64,000 nucleotides of DNA, from contig NC_081139.1 in assembly GCF_958295425.1 (NCBI RefSeq), positions 24,658,888 through 24,722,887 on the forward strand, in the 5' to 3' direction. How positions within the stretch are numbered: the first letter of the stretch is position 1; the number at the start of each line of letters is the position of its first letter. Below are positions 39,701-53,562 of this stretch, piece by piece. This stretch comes from Solea solea. Taxonomy: Eukaryota; Chordata; Actinopteri; Pleuronectiformes; Soleidae. The translations under genes were made by a program, and so were the position numbers. Below the pieces are notes generated by a model that made no database searches, was not told the origin of the DNA, and saw only the letters and a list, made by a program, of their open reading frames with translations.

Positions 39701-42700
39701 TAATGTATTGTATTGTTTCTGTCTGCCATGTTTTGTTGTGGAGGACAGTTAAATTGAACTTATCCTTTGCCTGTTGGCTCACATACTGGAAAAATAAATT
39801 ACTGCAGAACCATATTAAAATACATTAAAGCATTTATTTCCAAATTCATTTGACCATATCCGGTGGAAATTTGTTCATGTGTAAATCATTTGTTGCTTGA
39901 AACAGCATCAGGCCCTATACAGTAACTGTGGAATTTCAATACACTACATTCTTGACATGGATGTATATTTTGAAGAAACTGTAATTTGTGATTTTCTGGC
40001 AGGAAATACCAATCTGTGTAGTCTTACACTGAGTTTATTTGCTGAATGCTGCCATTGACTCCTAAGTGCAAATTTGCAAGCTGTAAATGTCTGACATGTA
40101 CCAATAAAAGTATTTGTTAAAATTGAACTTGCCAGTGTAAGTAAATCAAAAATAATGTCCCGTCTAGACAAATGCAGTTATTTGTGTGTAATATTCCTCA
40201 TAAATCCATTTATTTGTAAGTGACTAGAGTTGGCACCCAGATGTAAGCTGCGGGGCCCACAGTGTTGAATAAAAGCCTGTTATTTGCTGTGTGGTTTGCT
40301 CATTTCCTTTGTTAGTGTTGTGCCAGAGTGCGTTACAGCTGAGTGCTGTGACCGTCTCCCCTTTTCTGCCGCCTCAGCATTAACTGCTCATCATTCATTT
40401 TTTTTTTCCTTCACTCGTTTCGCTTTGACTGCAGCAGGAGAGCAGCTTTTCAAGATTTCAGGCACAAACCAAGCCATGATTACTGTTTTGATTCGTAATG
40501 TCCTCCAGACTGTAACTTACCACTGGATGAATCACAACAACTTGTACTGATCTAGAATGGTTAGCTGGCTAAAGAGTTGTTATTACAACAACAGATCTTT
40601 GACTGGTGTAGGGTCTTGAGCTGGATTTTGTAGAAGAACCAGTGACAGGACTGGCAGGCAAGAGTAAACCTGAGGTTATCATTGGAGAAGGTGTGACTGG
40701 CCATTGTTGCTACAGTTGAGGGTGGGGCGTCTTGTCTGGGCAGAGGCCTGTTTCGTGGCTAGTGGGAACAAACAATGTGAAAATGCATTTTTAACCAGAA
40801 TTCCAGCAAGAGCCATTGGATCTCCATAAAACTGGATGAGATCCCAATGTTTGCAGGTCCTGATGTGCTCATCAAGATTAGTGAGTTTTTGTACATACAT
40901 ACATACATTTGAACAGGTGTGCTCAACTTGATCAAAAAACAAGTGAATGAAAAGGGAAAAGATGATGATCATGAAAAAAAGAAGGAGAACCAGAGTGGCA
41001 GCATAGCCATATCGTTTCAAACGGGCTGTTTGGGCAACTGTGGCCATGTAGGCTTTACATGTCCTTGCTCAACTTCTAATTTACTGTTTAACTTCTACTT
41101 CTTAACTTCTACTTTACTGCTTAAAAGTAGTGATAAAATAAACTAACAGATGGTAACATAAACAATGGACACACTACACCTTAAGCAAACCCATGCAAAC
41201 AGACATAGCAAAGTGAGAAAACGTGTTCAAACAGTTTGACAAGACATGTGCTACAAATACGCCACACCAACAAATATGCAACCACACACAACAATATGTG
41301 CAAGCTCTCTGTACAATCAAAATAGAGCAAGATGGGACACTTGTTGTTACATTGTTGCTCACTTTCCAGCACAACTGATGAGCAGCTGGAACATCAAAAA
41401 TCAAAAAATGATGTAAATACTTTGCACTGATGACAAATGAGCTCCCCGCTTACACACTCCACTGAAATCATCATAGTTGCAATTTAAACAGTTACCTCGC
41501 AGTTTGATTAAAGAAAAAGAAAAGTTCACTCTAAAGTGTAAAATCTCCTTCATGTTTGCCCTGGAGGACATTTGATGTGGATTTGTGTTCAGTCACGTGA
41601 TCGATCACACGACAGAAGACTGTAACACAGCATGAGTTTTCCTACTGCGACTGTAAGCGAATGTGATTTGTGAAATTACCAATTAATATTCTTATAGAGT
41701 GACTTGTTTGCCATACCAGTTTATGGCTGATAGAAGGCGCTAAAGGGTGTTCTGAAGAGACGTTACCCGCATTAAAACCAGCTGATTGAAAGATAAAGTT
41801 TCTGTGCCAGTGTATTGATATTCAGAGGTCACAAATACATAGTCACTGACTTTATCACATACCGTTCTGATGCGGTAAATCATGCCTTTATTTAGATTTT
41901 CCACTTTTCCATGTGAATATGTGACACAAACACAGATGAATGAATGAGTATTTTATATAATTGCTCTCGTCACTGACTTGATTGAAACCACCTTTACAAA
42001 CCTCAGCTGTTTCTAATCACAATAAAAACATTTTAATCAAATACAAACATCAGTTTATCATGCAGTCATTCAAGACTAATGTCATCACTGTACCACATGA
42101 ACCACATGTCATCACTGTAATGTTTAATGCAGGGTAATAAAACGAAGGTAAAAAAAAACTGCGTTGGTGTGAGCAAAGATTAAGCAAAGAGCAAAGAATA
42201 AATAGCCACGGTAACTTTTGTGCCACTGCTTTCGTGCAACCGATTCGAGGGTAAGTTTAGGATAAGTAACATACATTAGGGTGGGGCACACAATCAACAG
42301 GGAACATGGGACAGAAAGCAAAACTCGACAAAGTACACACACTAGGATGAAGTACAATACAACACAGGAAACCAGAGACAGAACTAAAGCAAACAGAACA
42401 ACAAATAGTCCCAACTGAATACATTTTCAATTTGCACAATTTTTCCCCAACCTTTTAGTTTTACAATTGTATGTGTATACAGTATATCCAACAAACACAT
42501 GTATGCAGTGGCTATTCAGAACTATGTAAAACATGATGTGCAATAAACTGACACTTCGAGCCCAGCCTACTTTGGACAGTCTTAAGATTTTGATTGAGCA
42601 AACAACAATTGTGGGTGCAAGGTCCCAAATTTAAATGGGTGATGTATGTAAATCTAATCTAAACTCCTGCTACCTGTACACAGATACCCAAATACATGTC

Positions 42701-44480
42701 ACCTAATATCACCCTTATAAATTGTTATGCAACTATGTAGTTCCATTTTCTATATTTATTGTATGCCATTATGTCAGTATCAGTTTTTGCTTTCTACCAT
42801 ACACAAATAAAAATGTCAGTAATAGTGTAATATGTGTAATAGTAACAGTGAGCACTCAAACACACCAACAATTACTAAAAAAACACACAAAAACAGAGTT
42901 TGCACGGGCACTGCACTAGTTTTAAATAACATGCAAAATCAAGCTGTAATTTATTTGCCAAACATCTCTTGGAAATGTGTTCACGAATTCAAATTTGTAT
43001 TACATGTTGTGGATATGGCTTTATATTTAGCTGCTACATTATGCACAAATTGAAAAGAATTATCAAATTTATAGTGCGATTGAGTCACAAATGTTTGTCG
43101 TCTGCTTTGCATTACAGCACAGTAACAATATTAATTTTGTAATAAGGAGGTAATACTATGGTAATACCATCTTATTTCATAGCAAAGTAATAATGGCGCG
43201 TTTCCAGTTTTAGACCCTCCAAGGTGTTGTTTTACATGAAGTCAGTGGCACACAAAGTACTATTCCATTTTTATCCATGAACATGCTACATTATTTTTGT
43301 GTGCACAATATTGTGTACAGTGTTGTTGCTGACAGTGACTAACAAAGGCTAGCCTGAGATACGCTTGCGTTGTTTTTTTCTTGAATGCACCACAACAATG
43401 GAAAAAGTGTGAGGGACATAAAGGAGGGCAAATTTCAAGATTTCAATTCTGATACCCAAATATTTTAATCTGAAGGTATAAAACTAATAGTAGCCTGAAG
43501 TAATTCTCGTTACCAGGCTATGTGGATATTACCTTGCATTAGAAATAATAAATAATTAGTACCATACTATTAGTTTAATGTAAAGTGTTACCAACCTTCC
43601 AGCCCACGTGCCTTCCAAATAAAAATGAGTTATTTATTTGCATGCATTTGTGTGTGTGTGTGTGTGCGCGTGTGTTTTCACATGCTTTCCTTGCCAGTTT
43701 GATTAGCTTCCATAGTCGACGTACATTCTTAGATGCTATCTTTACCTATACAAAGCGCCAGTGATGGTATCCATTCCTCCTGTCTGTGACAGATGAGCCA
43801 TGTTTTGGAGTATCCTCTGGGCAGTCCACTTAACTCTCTGAAAAGGAACCCCTTAATCTCCACTTTCTCTTTGTTTGGACTATTATCAGACCTGTCAGTC
43901 CTGGCTGCTTTATCTCCATAGGACTCATCTACTGGCTGTTTGACGTTGGCTTAATTCTATCAAAGGCCCTTATCTCTGCTTTGCCTGAGGATGCGTCCTT
44001 CCTCTGACTCACTAGAACTCACTGGTCCTGGCACTGATAAAGAGTATCACTTATTAGGGAGAATACGACTATTTGGTTTGGTTGCTGGCTTATTGGGCTT
44101 GAGTATTCTTCACATATCCTGATTGGCTGTGTGCTTTTTGCCTGTATGCATTTATTAACAGGGTGTAGTCTGAAACCTGAGCTAATGACACAATGACATC
44201 CCATCAGCCACTGCTGATCTAGACTGGAGATAGTCCCCTTTGATGCCAGTTAGTTCTGTGTCTTTTGGCGGTAGACACTTGAAACAGTCTAAAGGAATGT
44301 TATGCATCTTGATCTGATGAAGAGCAATTACATGGGAGGGAGCTGTTGCCTTTGAGGTGGAGGCTTACTGTACCTGCCACACCCTGCAGGCTTACAAATA
44401 AGCCTCTGGACACATCCCACCTCCTTGTCGCAAAATGTTTGTAAACGATCTGGGATGTTGGGGCAGAGAGGCAGAAGTAT
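39701..44480. other. gene-free stretch
   Basis: No exon, RNA gene or dated transposon is recognised in these 4.8 kb. It is AT-rich, with a GT tract at about 43650-43674. The largest open frames (122 codons on the - strand at 40679-41047, 96 codons at 42124-42414) have no motif and no splice support. Confidence 0.5.
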
Positions 44481-45110
44481 TTGCCAAGGGACAAAAATAA
44501 TGAGGGCCCAAGCACGAATGTGCCAGGGCTAACGGCTCCTGGCACCAAGTGCGAGGAACCTATTGTTCTTGTCGAGATAATTATTTTTCTCCCACGTCAC
44601 GCTCTGGGAGTTAACGTGCATAAAAACTTTTGAAATTTGGCATGGAGGTTGGGTCAGCGAAAAATGCGATTGTGGCACAGGGCACAAACCCGTTTGTAGC
44701 CCCAGGGCTCTATAGCGCCCCCAGGAGTTGGGTCATGGTCAGACAAATGTCGTTGGATCAGGGCGGACTTTGGTGAGTGTGTTGGGCTTACTGCAAAGTT
44801 CATTGGCCAAACTTGATGCACCTGTTGGACCTCTCTACTTTACATGTTCTCTGTCCAATCACATGCAATATGGGGATTAGGCAAATTGGATGCCCTTATC
44901 TCACTTTGAACAAATGTTGGAAACTCTAAAGTGAGCGTGAGGTTGGATGCATGTTTGTGACCCTGTGATGGACTGGAAAGTCACATTTTCACAAAACTTG
45001 ACACACAAATGAATTCATGGAAGTCTGCACAAATGTCCCTGAATGAAAAAAAAGCAAGATGATGAGGTCAGCGGTCCTAGATCACCTCATTTTTCTTTTG
45101 TGTGGATGTT
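44480..45110. repeat. probable dispersed repeat
   Basis: Blocks such as 'aacttttgaaatttggcatg', 'ctctatagcgcccccaggag' and 'tgtaagtgtgttgggc'-like text belong to a common fish repeat recognised from memory. Ends are not defined. Confidence 0.45.
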
Positions 45111-45708
45111 ATTATATAATGAGACAAGTAAATATTTGGAGTTGGCGCCAAAATAAATGCTTCTTTGTTTCTGTCCTTGACTTGTGATGTCATATTAATT
45201 GAATTAATAATGGCCTACCAATTCCAGTGGGTTATTGAAATCCATTATCCAATGCCAATTATGTTATTATTTTTAATGTAGATTGGATGATAAGAGTGTA
45301 TACGAATGAGTATTTGCAGATGGGCGTCATAGCGTGTTAAAATGTGAGAAAATGAACAGGTGCTGGTGTGCATTCACACGCAATATGTGAACTTTGTGTG
45401 TCTGAGAATACTTACATGTTCATTCTTATAATCAAGGATAATACATGTAGCTTAGCTGGTTGAACCAACAAAGACAGTAGAAATGTTGCAATCATGAATT
45501 GGATTTTCCATAATTCAGTTGCTGTTACAGCTTACAGCAGATTTTTTTATTTTGCTGGCAAGAAAAAACCACACAGCTAGAATGCAAATGACCATTTACC
45601 CACTTACAAGCATAAACAACAGTAATTAAAGAAGGTAGGTTTTGGACATTGAATGATTGGACAATGACCATCGCTGTTTGAGTTTAGCACAACAAACTCT
45701 CTTTGTTT

Positions 45709-45967
45709 GACGGTAGCTCAGTGGTAGAGCGAGTCGTCGTTCAACTGGAGGTTTGTGGGTCTGATTCCCGGCTCAGCCAGTCAACATGCCGATGTGTCCT
45801 TTGGCAAGACACTTAACCCCCTATGTGTGTAAGTGTGTGAATGGGTATGAGAGATGACTGAATGCACTGCACTAAGATGAACTGTGAGTGAATGGATGAA
45901 TGGCGAAAGCAGCTTTGAGTGGTCGTCAAGAATAGAAAAGCACTATAAAAATACAGACCATTTACAT
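45709..45967 (+). mobile_element. tRNA-derived SINE, near full length
   Basis: A tRNA-like head has an A box (TAGCTCAGTGGTAGA) and a B box (GGTCTGATTCC). Next comes 'gtgtcctttggcaagacac', then the body with 'gcagctttgagtggtcg' and the 3' end 'aaaagcactataaaaataca'. This is a Pol III retroposon of a widespread fish family. It is not a functional tRNA gene: the acceptor-stem ends do not pair. Confidence 0.85.
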
Positions 45968-46892
45968 TGCCATCTCTTTGAAGGTTGTTTTACTGCATCT
46001 GTGGATATATATCAAATATGATATAATCATGCCATGGACACTCGACTGCAGTCCAACTTTAATGGTTCTTGATATGCTTGACTTGATCATTTTCCATAAC
46101 GGTCTTCACAAATGGACAACAATTGCCCCACCAATGAAAGGGGATCCTCTTTGTAATTAAAGCTAGCTGAAAATTGGATAATTTTTTGCCTGGACAGCTT
46201 TCACATTCCAGACTAATATGACACTGGGAGCTTTTGAAGTTGCTGTTTTGGCAGTCCCAAATTATACCTTTCATCAGCCAATCATTTGAAAATGGCAACC
46301 TGACATTCCCACTCGTAACTTGCTCTTGAGCTGGAATCCATGTAATCAAAGAGGAGTCAAACCCAGTTACAAATTGACGATGAATACTAGAACTACAATT
46401 TCCCCATCATAACTCAATATGTGTTTTGTTTTGTTTTTAAAAGTCTTTAAAAGTGACATTTTTACATCATCTACCACAAATCAGAATCACTATATATAAG
46501 TATCTTTTTTTTTTACTTGTACTTGTTTAAAAGATCCATTTCAGTAATGTTACTTATCGTTTTCCAAATGTCAAGACGTACAGTATATGATGCAAACTAC
46601 CAAATCTTCCACTATAATACTTTATATAACTACAGTTAGCTGAAGTATGTTTGGTATGTCACGTTAACATTGACCTTGGTTGGTTAATTAAATAAATAAA
46701 TAAATAGTTGAGACTGTTTAACCTTTGTGAAATGTAATGAATACAAGTCTTCTTGCTTTTTGTTGTGATTCCTTTAAATATTATGCACCTCATCAATGGA
46801 AAAACTAGGTTAATCCAATTCACTCAATTAAAAAAAAAACTTTTAACTTTGCTGTTTCATTAAAGGGGAGATAAGTAAGAAATGTCATTTAT
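45968..46892. other. gene-free stretch
   Basis: No gene or definable repeat is recognised in this AT-rich DNA. Confidence 0.45.
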
Positions 46893-47139
46893 TAAAGATA
46901 CAGTGTGTAACATTTAGCAACATTTATTGATGAAGTTGCATGTTCCATCTGAATATCCCTCACCATACCATGTACCCTTCAGTTTGTTTGTCTGTTGTAA
47001 GTTACTGGCTCCGTAAAGTTGACTCCTGATATAACTATGTGATTGTACACATTAAGTACGTATTAAGTGTAATTATTTTATCTTCAATTTTGTACCAAAT
47101 GAAAACAATTTCTCCTAAATTTCAAACACTGGACCTTTA
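46893..47139. mobile_element. short inverted-end element
   Basis: The left end (start TAAAGATACAGTGTGTAACA) and the right end read inward (start TAAAGGTCCAGTGTTTGAAA) match at 20 of 25 positions. 247 bp, non-coding. Related fragments lie at about 34812, 36657 and 56100-56188, so this family is repeated within the window. Confidence 0.7.
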
Positions 47140-47231
47140 GGACATTAAATGACTATGATGTGTCACCAGAGGCTGAGGAACATGTTGAACATTTTCAATG
47201 GTAACTTCATCCTCTGCATTTTACCATCACA

Positions 47232-47280
47232 GGGTTCCCGCGGATCCTTAAAAAGTCTTAGAGGGCATTGAATTAATCTA
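47232..47280. repeat. fragment of a common fish repeat
   Basis: The text 'agggttcccgcggatcctta' followed by 'aaaaagtcttagagggcatt' is the characteristic end of a fish repeat family, recognised from memory. Confidence 0.4.
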
Positions 47281-47639
47281 AAACATATTTTGTGAACACA
47301 AAGGAAGTAGGCTTTTATGATTATTTTTTGTAAGTGAAAATCTCCAATTCTTAACAGTTATTTTAAAAAAAAAAATAATAATAATTATTGATAATATGCC
47401 TCATGCAGTTACATCCAGCAGATTGGGACAGCGGAACCAAAAAAAACTGTTTTCGGCCAGGACGTCACGATACCAACACTGGGAAGTAGATATTCTAACT
47501 TTTGCACTGGACCAAGGAACCCTGCATCATCTACGAGCGTCCAAATGTAAGTGTCATGTGTCCACTGACAGGACCATTACCCCATGTTTTATATGTATAC
47601 TTATGTATATACATACTATTTATATATATGTATATACAA

Positions 47640-47900
47640 TATGGGTCCCAAGGTTTGACTGTGGTTTCATGGTGGCCCCACCCATGTTTGCCCACTTCAA
47701 GCCCATGCCCATACTCAGGTAGCCTGGAAATGGTGCTAAGTGGGCAAATTATTTAGGTCCCATATGATATCAGCAACACTGAATGGTGGTCCCACTCGTG
47801 TTTCCTCACATGGGGAAACACGAGTGGGACCGCCATGGAAACCACGCTCAGGACCCATATTGTCAGCCCGAATATAACCCCTATGGGGCCTACATGGACA
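47640..47900. repeat. unidentified repeat with internal inverted repeat
   Basis: The stretch is rich in 'gggtcccat', 'cccatgcccat' and 'acccatat' words. It includes an inverted repeat with 21-bp arms, 20 of 21 paired (47785-47805 and 47814-47834, 8-base loop). The open frames across it on both strands come from this structure. Confidence 0.6.
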
Positions 47901-49281
47901 TGCTTGCTGGGTGCTTTCCACTGTTCCACCGTGCCGTCCATAAAAGCACTTCTTTAAAAGTGGGAAGGGAATGGAAGTGCTGCTCACAGCTTCCACGTTG
48001 TCATCCAATTTCGACTTGACAGATGTAACACAGAGTAGCATATTCATACGGACACCATGGGGGGTGAAAAGCTCCGTCCTCGCTGGACAGCTGCGATTAT
48101 GAAAATGCAGTGCTGAGTTCGAAATGACTCATAGGCGTTAGCTCGTGTCAACAGGTTCGCAGAGGGAAAAAAAACATACCTTGTTATGGAAGGTTCTGTG
48201 GTGACAAAGCTAACACACGGCAATTTTCTGCTCTCCCAGTGTAACAGACGCCAAGAGACGTGACAGAGTGGCAGTATGTGACGCTCTCGGCATGCAACAA
48301 AGCCACTTCTTCAAAGACACTAAAGAGAAACATGAAGTAATTTGTGTATTGGTGGTTTCTTCCATTCTTATCCCCAGATTCTGGTCAAGAACAGAACGTT
48401 GCAAATGACTTTATATATTTATAAATAGACAAAGGGAAGGGAAAGAAGCCCAACAGATGACTAAAGCCATATGGAAGTGGTACAGAGCAACTCATCTTGT
48501 GACAACATAGCACACAGCCCCCCCCCCCCCCCCCCAAACGCCCCACTGTCTCATGTCACCACTATTCACGGAAAGGCTGCAATTGGAGAAGGTCAATCGG
48601 TGGCCGGGGCAAGAACAAAGTGATCGTGATTTTCCCAAAAAACAAAAGTATATGCAGGATCTGAGGAGGAAATGGTTTTGCTGCCATACATTAAATTACA
48701 CTTAATTACAAGAATTCAACCTTGGAGGATGGTTTATTCAATTTTATCATGAGGTTTGTTCTTTCATTTCTCAGCAGGGCTGGGGGGGAAGATGTGGATG
48801 GGACTAATTGAAACAGATATTCTGTCCATCATATGAGTGCATTTTTATTTTTACTTTTTCTAAGCCACAAATTGATTTTGGATGAATCCATAATAATAAT
48901 AATAAAAGATTTAATCCAGAAATGTTGGTATATTGCAGTTAAACATTTATATGGCAATAGTCAGTTCACTTAATCTAATAAATGAATGTGAATTGATTTA
49001 AATTATTATCTAATAAATAATAATTGTTGAATTAATGTGAAATTAATTAATCAACTTTTTTTAAAATTTAAATGGATCCTGTATTCTGTTACACCTTGAT
49101 CACACTACACACTGTACAGCTTTTTTTCACAGGTTGTGAAAGTCCACACTGACAATTTAGATAAAAATGGAAATTTAAAAGTTGTATTATAATAATTTTT
49201 CTTAATTTTAAAGGAGCGATATGTAAGAAATGCGTTGCATTAACTCATTAAATGACCTTGACATTCCATTAAAGTTTAAGG
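47901..49281. other. gene-free stretch with poly-C tract
   Basis: An uninterrupted run of 18 C residues lies at 48518-48535. An end fragment of a repeat family ('aaaggagcgatatgtaagaa') is at about 49211-49230. The last 8 bases are the left duplication of the hAT-like MITE. No gene seen. Confidence 0.5.
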
Positions 49282-49668
49282 TAGAGGTATGATGACTCTA
49301 CTCAAGTAAAAGTACCACTGTATTGATATCATTTTACTTTGAAGTATTTACATTTTAAGTATAAGTAAGGACAAGGGGACACATGATCGCACAACAAATT
49401 GTTTTTAATGAAAGGCAAAACCTTTACGAATGAAAGTGCTGACAAAATAAAACATGTAAACACATGATGTCATCATCAGTCATTGCCAAAGTTTCCGGTA
49501 CATGATTGTTTTTGTATCTTTATTTTCTTTCAAATTCAGGCCAACATTTTGTGATTGTAAAATACAGTAGTTACAAAACAAAATCGTAAAAGTAAAATTA
49601 CAAGTACACAAAAAACCTACTCAGTTACAGTAACGCAAGTAAATGTAATTCATTACTTTCCACCTCTG
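49282..49668. mobile_element. hAT-like MITE with perfect 8-bp target duplication
   Basis: The 387-bp element is flanked by the direct repeat GTTTAAGG (49274-49281 and 49669-49676). The left end is TAGAGGTATGATGAC and the right end read inward is CAGAGGTGGAAAGTAATG. Subterminal parts contain 'actcaagtaaaagtac' and 'actcagttacagtaacg'. No coding capacity. Confidence 0.85.
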
Positions 49669-49676
49669 GTTTAAGG

Positions 49677-52600
49677 TAAATATAGGAGCTATTTGTTTGT
49701 ATTTAGGTATTTAGTTATTGGTTTGACAGTGTTTTTAATCATTTGAATATGGATTCTTTTTTATTTTCATCACAATGACATTTTTGTTTATCAGCATTTA
49801 GTAGTGCTGTTTGTACTTACATTTTGGTAAATTAAATTGCTAGTTTTGTCAAGCATATTTTCAAGATGTTGTTATTTAATATGATTGGTTTGGGCATAGA
49901 GTTTATGTATGATGAATGTATTATTCAGGTCAGATGACTGAAGGGACCAGAATAAAAGAGACAAACACTGTGAAGGCCACTGCAGGTTATTGACTTTTCT
50001 GTGGTTTATTTTGTGGTTTATTGTCCAAAAGCACAGAAACAAACACAAGAACAAAGGAATACTCTCTGCTTCTGATTATCTGATCTAAATAATGTGTGAT
50101 GCCCACTCTATGGCCAAAATGATGCTAAACATGCTACTTAAATGACTAAAAACACTATTAAACTAATATCTAAATAACAAACAAATAGCTTCTACAGTAA
50201 TGTTACATCAAAATACAGGCTTCACTGTCAACAGTGGTGCAGCCAGTTGATTTTAAAATTCATTCTGCATATACTGTTTATGTTGTGGTTTAGCTCCTCA
50301 TAGATTTGTCTTACTTGATTGTTCCAACAGCCTGATCAAATCTGTGGGGACGAGGGCCGTGGGGACAGGACCAGTTTTGTACTTTGATTGCATATATCTT
50401 ACGTACATCCGCTTTAACTTAATTTACAGTGGCCCCCACTCGTCTGCTCATGTCCAGGCCCCCCAATTAGCCACATCCCAAATGAAGCACAGATAGAGGT
50501 AACTTTTAAAAGTGAGGGAAAGCTGTGTGAGTATACATTTGACCACTTTCACGTGTCATCATACGGGAAACAACGCAAAACACATCCGTTTACAAAAGTA
50601 GCTGAGCTGTATACAGATCACAGTAAAATTGGCAGTGTTAATCCAACACTTAAAGAGTTCATTTTAACACTGAGTCAGTGAACATATGGTCCTAATCTAC
50701 ACAGTGTAAAAGTAACACTGAACATAAATAGAATTACTTTTTATACTTTACCATATCCTTTAGTTACCTCCACCATGGAGGTTATTTTTTCATTGTGTTG
50801 GTTTATCTGTAAATTATCTGATTTTTCTGTGATGGGTCGGCAATTGAAATGAATCATGGTGCATGTGCAGATGTGTATATCACATGTGACATCTTAACAT
50901 ATCAGGATGAATTTTGCCATGCTCATGTTGCGACGGTCGTCTATGCTATAAGCAGGTACAGTTCTGGTTCCAGTGGATTCAAATGTAAAAATTTCTGGTG
51001 CATGTGTGTAAAAAGCAGGTGATTTAATCCTCGTTGGAAAGCCTGCGCTCTTCGACTGCTCTTGTTTTCATTGTGCAGAAATAAATAAATAAAACAACAG
51101 CATAGTGAGTGTATACTACACATGCACAAACATGAAATATCCACTGCAGGCTGGTTTCATTACACTTGCTCTTCCTGTTTACTTTTTTTTTTACATTTTT
51201 AAACAAACAAACAAACAAACATAACAGAAGTGGCACTCCTCAGTAGTATCCCTTTAAAAACCCCACTGTGCACTTACAACGGCAATTAGTGTATAATAGA
51301 TACCAGCTAAAGAAGAGTGCCTCAAAATAAATAAACATCTCTATTTAAGACTAGGAAAAAAAACATCAAGAGACTCATGTAGTCATTGTCCCTCATTGTC
51401 ATGCGTGTCTTGATCACTTTCAGCTTGAACGTAAAAGCGCCCTCTTCAGTGAAAAAGCTCTGACTTGCATGTTGTTCAGCTGATTGACTTGTTTCCCGTT
51501 TTGACAGTGGACGATTGTACATTTCCACTGAAGCATCTTCTCAGAGGACAAAGGCCCAGTCACTGCTCAAGCCGTGGTTCTTGGCTTTTGGGAGTTTATA
51601 GAATTAGAATGATAGAATTTGGTAACAGAACCTCCTATTACAAAAAAAACACACTCAAATATCAGCTCACTCAGTGTCGCTTACAGGCTTGGACTTACGA
51701 GCATCTGTCGGTCCACCCCAAAGACTGAGTCCTCTTTGTGTGATTGACAGTCACTTTTAATTTGGCTTCAGGTTTTCTGTGCTGAAATAAAGGCCCCTCG
51801 ACGAGACCAGAATCACAGACATGGGCAGAGCGGAGGCTTTGAAATGCGGCAGCCCCCTAAAACAGAAAATAATCAAGAGGACTTAGGCATGGCACTGTGG
51901 CCGGAAATTCACTGTGAATACTGGTTTCAACCATGACCATTTGGGAGCCCACCTTTTTGGCTGTTGCATTGATTTCAAACCCACCTCCCCCCTTGGCTGC
52001 ATGTCACACACTCAATTTGGACTCCCTCTGACCCAAAAGTTGATGAGTAGCGTCTCTGTTTTTGAAGCAGCTCTTGTCAGCAAAAAAAAAGAACTGTTGC
52101 ATGCCTTTGGTCCATTTGTGACCCACACACACACTTACAGTGTGTCCCTTCTTCACAACACATCGCAGGGATGGCTACTTTTCTGCTCGTCCAGCAAAAA
52201 AGTTCACTCACCGTTTCCCCTTCTGTTATTCCTTCGTCGTCTCCCAATCTGGAGGAAGAAATTGTGGTCGGGTGTTTGGGCCAAGTCTTCCCACAGCTTG
52301 TCCTGATTACTAAGTAGACAAGTACCCATTGGTTTGACGGAACCAGGTCTCTCTGGTCCTCGTTTCCTCTCCTCCCCATTTCACAGTGACTGTCTCTGAG
52401 GTTTGGGTGAAGGACAGACGGGGAGACCCTGTTGTATTTAGCGGAGGGTCCAAAAATAAAATTGCGTTTAATCAGTATGTGTTATGTACCCATCGTAATT
52501 GTACACAATTGATAAAGTGGGTCATGACCTCATTGAGTGTATATGGGAATACACACAGTACAATTTAGTTTTGAATAAACAAGTTCAACCACATGTCACA

Positions 52601-53406
52601 GTCTGGCATGTCCTTGCAATCTTAATTTTCTCATCCGTCCTCAGAACCTCAACCAACCGTGTTTTTTCTTTTTTCTTCTTTTTTTTTTATCTGCAGTTTC
52701 CACTAACCCCCACCCCTGTCTACTCCCCCCACCTCACCCCTGCTTACTCCCCCTCTGATCACTGTTTTCCCTCTGAATTGTAACGGCAGCTTACTGCCTT
52801 CCAGCCAATTAGTAAAGGCAAACACAACAACAATCAGTCTCCATGTTTAATACACTCCAACTCTCCAGCAGTAAATACCAAGTGATTCCTCAAGGCATTG
52901 TCATTCAGACAGCAGGGCCCTGCTGGATCTGGTCTTTGTCGAGGGAAGAAGGCCGGCTTCCTTTGAAATGGCAGGCCTCAATCCAAACACAAGTCAGTGG
53001 AGAGGCACACAAAGGCCAAAGAGAGTATCACAACGGCTGATGGAGCCTGATAAAGGCAGATTACAGTGATTTGGCAGCGTCCTCAGTCAGACAGGTTGTG
53101 TTTTGTTGACGGGTCACATCACACACTGCTGGATCTCTCTGGTGCCAATGAGTTCAAAGAGAAGATTTTGAACTTTGAGATGGTTTATTTAAACCTGTAC
53201 CACATACAGTTTAAATATAAACAAATGTCCCTTCGGTTGACAATCAACAGATTGTCAAATTAGATCACACAATGCTAACTACTCTTTGAGGACCTGTATA
53301 TACAGTAGTTTTTCACACTATAGTCGTGATTAGATCTCGTGTTGCCTGGCAAGATTCCTGTGATGCACATAGGAAGTGATTCATTTCATGTCAAGACAGA
53401 TGGAGG
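49677..53406. other. gene-free stretch, possible regulatory DNA
   Basis: No exon is seen. A fragment of a common repeat ('cctccaccatggaggttatt') lies at about 50767. An AAAC tract is at about 51203-51221. The parts at about 51710-52360 and 52790-53110 are non-repetitive with balanced composition and could be conserved noncoding DNA; the 130-codon frame at 51914-52306 has no motif. Confidence 0.4.
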
Positions 53407-53407
53407 C

Positions 53408-53442
<35 letters not shown>
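53407..53442. repeat. (CAA)12 microsatellite
   Basis: Twelve uninterrupted CAA units. Confidence 0.97.
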
Positions 53443-53531
53443 GACGACTGCAAACAAGTTAAAGGTTGACTAAAAACACAAAGAATCACCCAGGAAATGT
53501 TCAGGAGTTTGATGAGAAGGCCCTGCTGTTG

Positions 53532-53559
<28 letters not shown>
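53532..53559. repeat. (TA)14 microsatellite
   Basis: Fourteen uninterrupted TA units. Confidence 0.97.

Positions 53560-53562
<3 letters not shown>

Noticed and set aside
45709..45785. Possible tRNA gene
   Set aside because: A and B boxes are present, but the acceptor stem does not pair and a SINE body follows; it is the head of a SINE.
51914..52306. 130-codon open frame on the + strand
   Set aside because: No domain and no splice sites fitting a gene; starts and stops look random.
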